Below, in pieces: positions 57,796 through 64,000 of a stretch of DNA of 64,000 bases (position 1 is its first letter; every line of letters starts with the position of its first letter). The notes under the pieces were generated by a model. It worked only from the letters and a program-made list of their open reading frames with translations, was not told where the DNA came from and made no database searches. The DNA is from CAVSNH01 sp963729275. Lineage in GTDB: Bacteria > Actinomycetota > Acidimicrobiia > Acidimicrobiales > RAAP-2. A program made the translations under genes and the position numbers. The stretch is from positions 124,001 to 188,000 of the forward strand of contig CAVSNH010000005.1 in assembly GCA_963729275.1 (NCBI GenBank), read 5' to 3'.

Positions 57796-58707
57796 ATGTC
57801 ATCGGTGCTCACGACCGAGCAGCGGCGTCGCTGGGACGAGGAGGGCTGGTGCGTCCTCGATCGGGCGGTGCCTCCCGACTTGCTGGCATCCGCCCAGCGG
57901 GCCATGGGCAAGCTGTTCCCCACCCCGGAGGAGATGGCCGATCCCCCGACCGATAAGAGCGACGATCGCTGGCGTACTTGGGATGCCCAATGGCCCGAGT
58001 TCCCGTACCGGAGCCGGTCGCTCAACACCATCGCGGTGAGCGATCTTCTCATCGACATCGCCGAGGACCTCATCGGGACCGATGTACGCATGTACATGGC
58101 CGTCACCAGCTCCAAGTACGCCAATCAGCCGTCTGGCTACAACCGCCTCCTCCACGTGGACTTCCCCAACCATTCCATCACCGTCCCGCGCGCCGAGCCG
58201 GGCTACCACCAGGTGGAGACGTTCGTCTATCTGACCGACGTGACCCCGGCCAACGGCGCCACGCGATTCATGACCCGACGCCGGACGGCGCACGTCCCGG
58301 TCGAGGAGCACACGCTCAATCTGGACGATTACGCCGAGTTGTACGAGGACACGACGGATGCATCGGCTCCGGCCGGGTCGGTCGTCCTCTACCGTCCGGA
58401 CACGTTCCACCGGTCGATCGACTTCACCGACCCGGCCCTCCAGCGCGTGATGATGCACGTCTCGTATCGGTCGGCGGCTGCCGAATGGGGCAACTACCAG
58501 GCGTGGGCGATCAAGGGCTTCTCGGCCGAGTGGCACAACTTCGTGCAGCAGGCCACGCCCCGCCAGTTGGCCGTTCTCGGTTTCCCGGCGCCCGGACATC
58601 CGTTCTGGACGGCGGCCACTCTGGACGGCGTCGGCCGGCGCTACCCAGGGCTCGACCTCACCCCTTGGCGCGAGGCCGCCTCCATCGGCGTCGACCCCGC
58701 TACCTGA
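57796..58707 (+). CDS. Phytanoyl-CoA dioxygenase (PhyH) family protein
   Basis: This is a 303-residue putative Fe(II)/2-oxoglutarate oxygenase. The iron-binding HxD is in RLLHVDFPNHS, the distal His is in YRPDTFHRSIDFTD, and the expected Arg lies after it. ETFVYLTDVTPANGATRFM is a typical PhyH strand. The opening QRRRWDEEGWCVLDRAVPPD also fits. The substrate is unknown, and the family includes oxygenases of secondary metabolism. GGTGAGGGG precedes ATG 57796. Confidence 0.88.
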   Translation: MSSVLTTEQRRRWDEEGWCVLDRAVPPDLLASAQRAMGKLFPTPEEMADPPTDKSDDRWRTWDAQWPEFPYRSRSLNTIAVSDLLIDIAEDLIGTDVRMYMAVTSSKYANQPSGYNRLLHVDFPNHSITVPRAEPGYHQVETFVYLTDVTPANGATRFMTRRRTAHVPVEEHTLNLDDYAELYEDTTDASAPAGSVVLYRPDTFHRSIDFTDPALQRVMMHVSYRSAAAEWGNYQAWAIKGFSAEWHNFVQQATPRQLAVLGFPAPGHPFWTAATLDGVGRRYPGLDLTPWREAASIGVDPAT

Positions 58708-58763
58708 CTCGTCGCCATTCCTCAGAATCCACCCCGGGGTCACGGCCCAGGGGAGTGAGGTGG

Positions 58764-59789
58764 TCAGGGACTGAGGTGCACGAGGACGGCTGCGCCGCGG
58801 ACCCGACCGTGGGCCAGGTCGGCGAGGGCGATGTCGGCCTGGTCGAAGTCATAGGGGACGGCCGCGACCTTGACGGGGATGCGGGCGGCGTCGTCGAGGA
58901 AGGCGACCCCATCGTCTCGGGTGTTGGCGGTCACGCTGCAGAGCTCGCGCTCTTCGAACAGGTGGCGCTCATAGTTGAGCGACGGGATGTCGGTCAGGTG
59001 GATGCCGGCGATGGCCAGTCGCCCACCCCGGTCGAGAGCGGCGAGGGCGGTTGGAACCAGGGTGCCCACGGGCGCGAACAGGATGGCGGCGTCCAGGGGT
59101 TCGGGCGGCAGGTCCTCGGAGCCGCCGACGCTGGCGGCACCGAGCTCAGCGGCCAGCGCCTGGGACTCGGCGCCGCGGGTCATGACGTGGACCCGGGCGC
59201 CCTCGGCCATGGCGATCTGGGCAGTGAGATGGGCGGATCCACCGAAGCCGTAGATGCCAAGCCGCCCTCCGCGTGGCAGGTAGGTGCGACGAAGGGATCG
59301 GTAACCGATGATCCCGGCGCAGAGCAATGGCGCAGCCTCCTGGTCGTCGAAGACGTCGGGAAGTGGGTAGGCGAAGGCTTCGTCGACCACCGCGAACTCT
59401 GCGTATCCTCCGTCGAGATCCCAGCCGGTGAACCGGGGCTCGACACAGAGGTTCTCCCGGCCGGTGCGGCAGAATCGACAGCGGCCGCAGGTGTGGGCCA
59501 GCCAAGGGATGCCGATGCGGTCGCCGAGGGCGAACCGTGTGCTCCCGTCCCCGAGGGCGTCGACCGTGCCCACGACTTCGTGACCAGGCACGACGGCCGG
59601 CCGGCGCGGCGGAAGGTCGCCCTCGGCCAAATGCAGGTCGGTCCGGCATACGCCGCATGTACGCACCCGGACTCGTACCTCACCGGGCCCAGGGTCGGGG
59701 ACGGGCCGCTCGACCATCTCCAGCGGCCCGGTGTCGATTGGTCCCGGGCGGGCCACGACCCACGCTCGCATCGACGCCGTCGCCGTCAT
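58764..59789 (-). CDS. Zinc-dependent alcohol dehydrogenase
   Basis: This is a 341-residue medium-chain dehydrogenase. The catalytic-zinc region is CGVCRTDLHLAEGD with GHEVVG, and the structural-zinc cysteines are CGRCRFCRTGRENLC. The Rossmann loop is LGIYGFGGSAHL, where the Gly pattern is slightly altered from GxGxxG. This resembles the class that oxidises primary alcohols or reduces aldehydes with NAD(P). The start could be GTG 59792, ATG 59789 or ATG 59771 (MRAWVV), and no ribosome site decides it. Confidence 0.92.
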   Translation of the reverse strand: MTATASMRAWVVARPGPIDTGPLEMVERPVPDPGPGEVRVRVRTCGVCRTDLHLAEGDLPPRRPAVVPGHEVVGTVDALGDGSTRFALGDRIGIPWLAHTCGRCRFCRTGRENLCVEPRFTGWDLDGGYAEFAVVDEAFAYPLPDVFDDQEAAPLLCAGIIGYRSLRRTYLPRGGRLGIYGFGGSAHLTAQIAMAEGARVHVMTRGAESQALAAELGAASVGGSEDLPPEPLDAAILFAPVGTLVPTALAALDRGGRLAIAGIHLTDIPSLNYERHLFEERELCSVTANTRDDGVAFLDDAARIPVKVAAVPYDFDQADIALADLAHGRVRGAAVLVHLSP

Positions 59790-60012
59790 CACCCGGCGAA
59801 TCGCAAACGGGGTCGGCGTTGCGGCGCCGGACCCCGACGGGTTGCCGGCTGATCGGGCCTTAGAAGGAGGTGAGCCCGCGCCATGGGCACCGCCGGCAGC
59901 CTAGGGGGAGTGCCGTCGGCGACGGGCCGGAGATGCCCAGAGTTTGATTCGATCGACTTGGTGGTAGGCAATACACTCGACCCGACCTACCCCCGCCCAC
60001 CAGGGAGAAACC

Positions 60013-60624
60013 ATGGCTCCTTACACCCTTCCGGATCTTCCCTATGACTATGCGGCGCTCGAGCCCTATTACTCGGCTGAGATCCTCGAGCTCCACCACG
60101 ACAAGCACCATGCCGCCTACGTGGCCGGTGCCAACACGACGCTCGAGAAACTGGCCGATGCTCGTGAGAAAGGTGAGTACGGGAACATCGTGGGCTTAGA
60201 GAAGACGCTCGCCTTCAACCTGTCCGGCCATGTACTGCACTCGATCTTTTGGACCAACTTGTCGCCGGACGGCGGCGACAAGCCCGACGGTGACTTGGCG
60301 TCGGGCATCGACGAGCATTTCGGCTCCTTCGACGCCTTCAAAGCCCAGATGACGCAGGCCAGCACGACCGTGCAGGGCTCGGGCTGGGGTGTCCTCGCCT
60401 GGGAGCCGCTGGCCGGTCGGCTGTTGGTCGAGCAGGTCTACGACCATCAGGGCAACATCGGTCAGGGCTCGGTCCCGATTCTGGTTTTCGATGCCTGGGA
60501 GCATGCCTTCTATCTGCAATACAAGAACGTGAAGGCGGACTACGTGGCCGCCCTTTGGAACATCGTCAACTGGGCCGATGCTGCCAGTCGCCTGAAGAAG
60601 GCGCGCTCGCTCAAGCTGATCTGA
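60013..60624 (+). CDS. sodA: Superoxide dismutase (Fe/Mn family)
   Basis: This 203-residue enzyme converts superoxide to oxygen and hydrogen peroxide. Metal ligands are visible: His in LELHHDKHHAAYV, His in GHVLHSIFW, and Asp and His in FDAWEHAFYLQYKNVKADYV. The VYDHQ segment has the His/Gln arrangement of mycobacterial enzymes, and Gly replaces the Gln typical of iron-type helix 3, so the metal cannot be decided by sequence alone. GGGAGAAA precedes ATG 60013. A clear hairpin follows at 60715. Confidence 0.96.
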   Translation: MAPYTLPDLPYDYAALEPYYSAEILELHHDKHHAAYVAGANTTLEKLADAREKGEYGNIVGLEKTLAFNLSGHVLHSIFWTNLSPDGGDKPDGDLASGIDEHFGSFDAFKAQMTQASTTVQGSGWGVLAWEPLAGRLLVEQVYDHQGNIGQGSVPILVFDAWEHAFYLQYKNVKADYVAALWNIVNWADAASRLKKARSLKLI

Positions 60625-60714
60625 TCCATCGACCGCCCGGTGCGGTCGCGGCAGATGTAGCCAACCTTGGTTCGGCTTCGGCGGCCCAGGGCCGAGCCCC
60701 CCGGGCGCGTCGAC

Positions 60715-60735
60715 CATGCCCGTCACTCGGGCATG
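60715..60735 (+). terminator. Hairpin terminator downstream of superoxide dismutase
   Basis: CATGCCCG (60715-60722) pairs perfectly with CGGGCATG (60728-60735) around TCACT, 90 bases past the stop. AAATGACATAAA follows without a T-run. It separates the dismutase from the riboswitch-controlled gene. Confidence 0.7.
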
Positions 60736-60827
60736 AAATGACATAAACGTCCGCCTGCGACGGGCCGAAAGGTGGTGTAATTCGGTCAAAAATGAAGGCT
60801 TGAAATCGAGAAAAGATGTTTGAAACC

Positions 60828-60858
60828 TTGACCCGTTGAAGAGTCCAACTGATAGGTT
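60828..60858 (+). promoter_or_regulatory. Possible promoter of the riboswitch transcript
   Basis: TTGACC (60828-60833) and TAGGTT (60853-60858) lie in an AT-rich island 50 bases before the aptamer. The 19-base spacer is longer than the optimum, so this is a tentative call. Confidence 0.3.
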
Positions 60859-60908
60859 CGCAATTAGCCGTAAAGGCTGACAGAACAATCAAGCGCTACA
60901 ACGTAAAT

Positions 60909-60987
60909 CAATCGACAAAGGCAAACCTCCCGCGAGGGGGGACGCAAAACCACGGGACTCCTCGAGTCGGCCGGGCTGCCGAAATGA
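60909..60987 (+). promoter_or_regulatory. Cyclic-di-GMP class I (GEMM-I) riboswitch aptamer
   Basis: The conserved core is present in order. GGCAAACC (60920-60927) is followed by a hairpin CCTCCC-GCGA-GGGGGG with a GNRA tetraloop, then GACGCAAAACCACGG. A second hairpin GACTC-CTC-GAGTC follows, and GGCCGGGCTGCCGAAA closes the fold and forms the tetraloop receptor region. By alignment to the Vibrio Vc2 aptamer, the position that separates c-di-GMP from cGAMP variants (G20) is G here, so c-di-GMP is predicted. It lies in the leader of the secreted beta-helix gene, with its 3' end 57 bases before the start codon. Confidence 0.88.
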
Positions 60988-61022
60988 GAGCGCCGCATAC
61001 GGCGACCATGTGCGGACGGCGG

Positions 61023-61043
61023 GCCCCTCGAGATGGGAGGGGC
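61023..61043 (+). promoter_or_regulatory. Hairpin sequestering the ribosome site (riboswitch expression platform)
   Basis: GCCCCTC (61023-61029) pairs perfectly with GAGGGGC (61037-61043) around a 7-base loop. The right arm is most of the GGGAGGGG ribosome site of ATG 61045. Opening or closing this stem would switch translation, so it is the likely output of the c-di-GMP aptamer just upstream. Confidence 0.7.
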
Positions 61044-61044
61044 A

Positions 61045-62514
61045 ATGTCCGAGCGAGCGTCCTTCGGAGGCTACGCAGCTCTTCGGCGTCACACGCGCCA
61101 GCGGAGATGGCAGATCGGATTGGCGGCGGCGGCGGCGGTAGCAGCAGTGGCGGCCCTGATCATGACCCAGTTGCCGGCGGCGGCGGTGGGCGGCGGCGGA
61201 AACGCCGGCGGGAGCACCGCGACCTCCTCGGCACCACCCACCACGCTCCCGAAGAGCCCACCGACCACGCTCCCGACGAGCCCACCGACCACGCTCCCGA
61301 AGAGCCCGCCGACCACGCTCCCGAAGAGCCCACCGACCACGCTCCCGACGAGCCCGCCGACCACGCTCCCGAAGAGCCCACCGACCACCGCACCACCCAC
61401 CACCGCACCACCCACCACGCTCCCGAAGAGCCCACCGACCACCACCCCCACGACGAAGCCTCCGGTGACGGCAGCCGTGGTCAGCCCCAAGGTGTCCGTG
61501 CCCAGCACGACGACGACCACCACCACCGTCCCGCCATCGGCCAAGCCCAATGACGCCTCGCCGTCGAAGGGATGCCAGCCCGATCCGGCGGCGGCCATCG
61601 AGGCCCTGCCGTCCGGGGGCGTGTTCCACGGCTCCGGCTGCTATGTCACAACCGGCATTAAGATCACCAAGCCGGTCACCATCGACGGCGGCACCTACAA
61701 CGACCCGGTGCACACCAATACGGGCTCAGGCGTGATGCCCATCATCCGGGTCAAGAACACCACTGACGTGACCATCGAGAACGTGGTTCTGAACGGGACC
61801 AACGAGCTCGGCGGCTACCACAGGACAATGGTGGGCGAGGCCGGGCTGGACATCCTCTCGAGCTCGTTTGTCAAGATCCTCAACGTGGCCACCAACGACA
61901 CCTTCGGCGACGGGATGACGCTCTTCTCCCAATTCGGCGTCGACAAAGCGCCCGTGACCGACCTGTATGTGAACGGTTTGACCGTGACCCGTGCCGGCCG
62001 CCAAGGGATCACCATGGGCTACGTCGAGGACTCGACCTTGGACAATGTGAGTGTGAGCTTCACCGGCGAAGCTGGCTGGGACTTCGAGAGCGACCTCCCG
62101 AACATCGGTTCGGGGAACGTGACCATCAACAACGCCCACGACCAGGTGGGGATCCACATCATCGAGGCCCTCCAGGGACCGATCACCTTCAACAACTGCC
62201 AGTGCCAGTCCCATGTGCACATGCTCGACGACGCCGCCGCCTCCGGCCAGCTGGTGACGTTCAACGGTGGCTCCTACGAGCTCGACCGGGACACCGACAG
62301 CGGTTGCAACGTGGCCGGGATCAGGATCGCCGGGCCTGGGCGCATGGAGTTCAATCATGTGAACATCACCCGGAAGCCGGGAGAATGGGCTCCCCAAGGG
62401 CCGTCGATCTCGGTGACCGACGGCGGCCACCTCACGCTCGTCGACTCGCCCCTCCCGGCACCGGCCGGTGGGCACGATGCGAGGTCGACAGTGACCGTCG
62501 ACCCTGACCGCTGA
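61045..62514 (+). CDS. Secreted right-handed beta-helix protein with Thr/Pro-rich stalk, under a c-di-GMP riboswitch
   Basis: This is a 489-residue exported protein. A basic N-terminus and hydrophobic segment (QIGLAAAAAVAAVAALIMTQ) are followed by a Gly-rich patch and a repeat stalk of TTLPKSPP/TTLPTSPP units (residues 66-131), then more Thr/Pro to about residue 170. The C-terminal domain has repeating strands (GVFHGSGCYVTTGIKITKPV; TDVTIENVVLNGTNELGG; LYVNGLTVTRAGRQGITMGY; STLDNVSVSFTGEAG) that suggest a parallel beta-helix as in pectate lyases. No catalytic residues are clear. The control region suggests a surface polysaccharide- or matrix-related role. ATG 61045 fits the GGGAGGGG site; ATG 61033 would lie in the hairpin loop. 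Confidence 0.8.
   Translation: MSERASFGGYAALRRHTRQRRWQIGLAAAAAVAAVAALIMTQLPAAAVGGGGNAGGSTATSSAPPTTLPKSPPTTLPTSPPTTLPKSPPTTLPKSPPTTLPTSPPTTLPKSPPTTAPPTTAPPTTLPKSPPTTTPTTKPPVTAAVVSPKVSVPSTTTTTTTVPPSAKPNDASPSKGCQPDPAAAIEALPSGGVFHGSGCYVTTGIKITKPVTIDGGTYNDPVHTNTGSGVMPIIRVKNTTDVTIENVVLNGTNELGGYHRTMVGEAGLDILSSSFVKILNVATNDTFGDGMTLFSQFGVDKAPVTDLYVNGLTVTRAGRQGITMGYVEDSTLDNVSVSFTGEAGWDFESDLPNIGSGNVTINNAHDQVGIHIIEALQGPITFNNCQCQSHVHMLDDAAASGQLVTFNGGSYELDRDTDSGCNVAGIRIAGPGRMEFNHVNITRKPGEWAPQGPSISVTDGGHLTLVDSPLPAPAGGHDARSTVTVDPDR
61240..61437 (+). repeat. 24-bp tandem repeat encoding TTLP(K/T)SPP
   Basis: Six contiguous 24-bp copies run from 61240 to 61383, each ACCACGCTCCCG followed by AAG or ACG and AGCCCRCCG. 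Then come 30 bases encoding TTAPPTTAPP and one more copy at 61414-61437. The near-identity at the DNA level points to recent expansion; unit changes keep the frame. Confidence 0.95.
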
Positions 62515-62537
62515 CCACTCACCTGAGCGTGGGCTGC

Positions 62538-62927
62538 TCAGTCGCCGCCCGCCCCCCAGGCAGCCGTGATCTGCGCCATGTCGAAGTAGTCACGCCACTT
62601 GGCGATCTTGCCGCCCCGGATCTCGAAGGTGCCCATGACCGGCAGGGCCGCCTCCTTGCCGCCGACCGTGAAGGTGTCGATCCGCTCGGTGAGGACGACG
62701 TCGTCCCGGACAGCGAGATGGGTGGTCTCGATGACCATGCGTTCGCACATGGCGAGAAAACCGGCCAGAAACCCGACGGCGTCGTCGATGCCGACAACCG
62801 GGTCCATCGGGATGTTGTGGTAGACGACGTCGTCGGTGAAGAAGGGCCGAAGGGCCTCGGCGTCGTGCTTCTCGAACGTGTCGCAGAACTGGCGGACCAG
62901 CTGCTCGGCGTCGACAGAGGATCCCAT
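62538..62927 (-). CDS. Limonene-1,2-epoxide hydrolase-like SnoaL-fold protein
   Basis: This is a 129-residue protein whose conserved residues match the five-residue active site of Rhodococcus limonene-1,2-epoxide hydrolase: Tyr and Asn in DVVYHNIPMDPV, Arg and Asp in LTERIDTFTV, and Asp in KWRDYFDMAQI. Those enzymes open epoxides with a directly activated water. The natural substrate here is unknown, and some relatives are annotated only as nuclear transport factor 2-like. ATG 62927 is chosen because the residues upstream are not domain-like. Confidence 0.8.
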   Translation of the reverse strand: MGSSVDAEQLVRQFCDTFEKHDAEALRPFFTDDVVYHNIPMDPVVGIDDAVGFLAGFLAMCERMVIETTHLAVRDDVVLTERIDTFTVGGKEAALPVMGTFEIRGGKIAKWRDYFDMAQITAAWGAGGD

Positions 62928-63125
62928 GGGGCGGCTCCAGTCTCGGCGGGGAGGTTGACCGGCCGTACCGTAGCTCGGTCGGCCGCTCGAGAAAGCCTGG
63001 GCACGTGGGTCGGGCCCCGGGCCTCGTCTGTGGGCGCCGGTGGGGTATGGCTGCCGAAGTGGTGGGCCCACCTTCCGTCGCCGGCCGAGCTCCGATTGGT
63101 CGTGTCGTCCTCCGACTCGTCCCGG

Positions 63126-64000
63126 TCAGGGCGTGACCTGGAACACCTCCTGAAGCTCGGCCGGAACCGGCGTGTCGAGCTGCTCGTACGTGCACGAGTG
63201 TGGCTGGCGGTCGGGCCGCCAGCGAACGAACGACGTCGCGTGCCGGAAGCGGCCGTTCTGCAGGTGATCGAAAGCGACCTCGCCGACGAGCTCGGGCCGG
63301 AGCGGCTCCCAGCTCAGGTCTTTGCCGGCGTTCCAACGGCTCGGCCCACCGGGGATGCGCCCGCCTGCGTGCTCCTCGGCGATCCAGGGGTGATGGTCGG
63401 CGGCGTTGGCCCGGTACGGGTCGAGCTCGTCGACCAGGGCCTTGCGGCGGACGGCGCTGAAGCCCGAAGCCACGCCCATGTGGTGGAGGACGCCGGCATC
63501 GTCGAAGAGGCCGAGCAGCAGCGAGCCGACCACACCGCCCTCCTTGTGCCAGCGGAACCCGGCGACCACGCAGTCGGCCGTGCGCTCGTGCTTGACCTTT
63601 ATCATGACCCGCTTGCCCGGCTCGTAATGGAGGTCGCCGGACTTGGCCACCACACCGTCGAGGCCGGCGCCCTCGAACCGATCGAACCAGTCGCGGGCGG
63701 TCGCCGGATCATCGGTCACCGGCGTGAGGTGGACGGGGGGCACGGCGTCGGCCAGCGCCTCCTCGAGGGCCCGGCGTCGCTCGATGTAGGGCTGGCTGCG
63801 GAGGTCGACCGTGCCCGTGGCCAAGGCGTCGAAGGCCACGAAGGATGCCGGGGTGGTCCGGGCCAGCATCTCCACTCGTGAGTCGGCGGGGTGGATGCGT
63901 TGCGAGAGGGCGTCGAAGTCGAGGCCTCCGGGTCCGGCGATCACGACCTCCCCGTCGAGGACGCATCGATCGGGCAGGTTCACCTTCAACGACTCGACGA
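63126..64000 (-). CDS. ATP-dependent DNA ligase (LigC/LigD-type), partial
   Basis: This gene runs off the right window edge, so the N-terminus and the catalytic lysine motif are missing. The visible 291 residues cover part of the adenylation domain (CVLDGEVVIAGPGGLDFDAL, SFVAFDALATG, GLDGVVAKSGDLHYEPGKR followed by VMIKVKHERTADCVVAGFRW) and the C-terminal OB domain (GSLLLGLFDDAGVLHHMGVA, GEVAFDHLQNGRFRHATSFV followed by RWRPD). Motifs match the bacterial ligases used in non-homologous end joining (LigC/LigD). No Ku or polymerase gene is visible here. Confidence 0.93.
   Translation of the reverse strand, partial: VESLKVNLPDRCVLDGEVVIAGPGGLDFDALSQRIHPADSRVEMLARTTPASFVAFDALATGTVDLRSQPYIERRRALEEALADAVPPVHLTPVTDDPATARDWFDRFEGAGLDGVVAKSGDLHYEPGKRVMIKVKHERTADCVVAGFRWHKEGGVVGSLLLGLFDDAGVLHHMGVASGFSAVRRKALVDELDPYRANAADHHPWIAEEHAGGRIPGGPSRWNAGKDLSWEPLRPELVGEVAFDHLQNGRFRHATSFVRWRPDRQPHSCTYEQLDTPVPAELQEVFQVTP

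Noticed and set aside
11852..61437. Short tandem repeats as possible CRISPR arrays
   Set aside because: The repeats are contiguous 9-24-bp units with no unique spacers and lie in coding or leader sequence. No cas gene is present.
60984..61553. Alternative frame through the 24-bp repeat encoding HAPEEPTD repeats
   Set aside because: A 24-bp repeat stays open in several frames. The signal peptide and beta-helix domain continue only in the 61045 frame.

Overview
The window is high-GC DNA from an actinobacterium-like chromosome. Supporting signs are the GC-rich third codon positions, the frequent GTG starts and GTGA/ATGA stop-start overlaps, the F420-type luciferase-fold oxidoreductases, a mycobacterial-style superoxide dismutase, and a MoxR/DUF58/DUF4129/SpoIIM/RDD cluster. 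The YWLV/ADGGVF propeller repeats in the first large protein are, in my experience, common in Acidimicrobiia, so I infer that class; nothing here proves it. I see no transposase, integrase, phage gene or CRISPR array.

Region 1 (1-14.3 kb) is one tightly coupled operon for phosphate uptake with unusual additions. pstC, pstA, pstS and pstB are interleaved with three secreted proteins sharing a new-looking N-terminal domain, a second very large PstS-like protein, and a membrane protein with a sortase fold that has lost the sortase catalytic residues. The two binding proteins and two of the three paralogues end in a transmembrane anchor. This looks like a membrane-tethered, multi-protein phosphate capture assembly and is the best candidate for an undescribed system in the window.

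Region 2 (14.3-24.9 kb) holds two small coiled-coil proteins, a minus-strand row of YbjQ-like genes, a WbsX-type protein, a family-4 glycosyltransferase, tRNA-Ser(GCU), and two divergent secreted-protein genes with readable promoters.

Region 3 (25-31.1 kb) is core housekeeping: rimO, pgsA, cinA and recA, with a divergent DUF3048 gene and a near-consensus LexA box upstream of recA. Region 4 (31-44.7 kb) is metabolic: a Tat-exported dimethylformamidase-like protein, an F420 oxidoreductase, a divergent pair of citrate synthases (one with CBS domains, one with a DNA-binding domain) sharing a palindrome-rich spacer, two short-chain dehydrogenases, an acyl-CoA dehydrogenase, an exported CocE-type hydrolase and an AhpD-like protein.

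Region 5 (44.8-52.4 kb) is the MoxR/DUF58 membrane cluster, with divergent SpoIIM-like and RDD genes whose start codons overlap. Region 6 (52.4-64 kb) has another F420 oxidoreductase, an FtsX-type ABC exporter, a phytanoyl-CoA dioxygenase-like protein, a zinc alcohol dehydrogenase and superoxide dismutase. It then has a clear class I cyclic-di-GMP riboswitch followed by a Shine-Dalgarno-sequestering hairpin and a secreted beta-helix protein, an epoxide-hydrolase-like enzyme, and an ATP-dependent DNA ligase cut by the window edge. Short in-frame or helically phased tandem repeats (9, 10, 17 and 24 bp) recur throughout.
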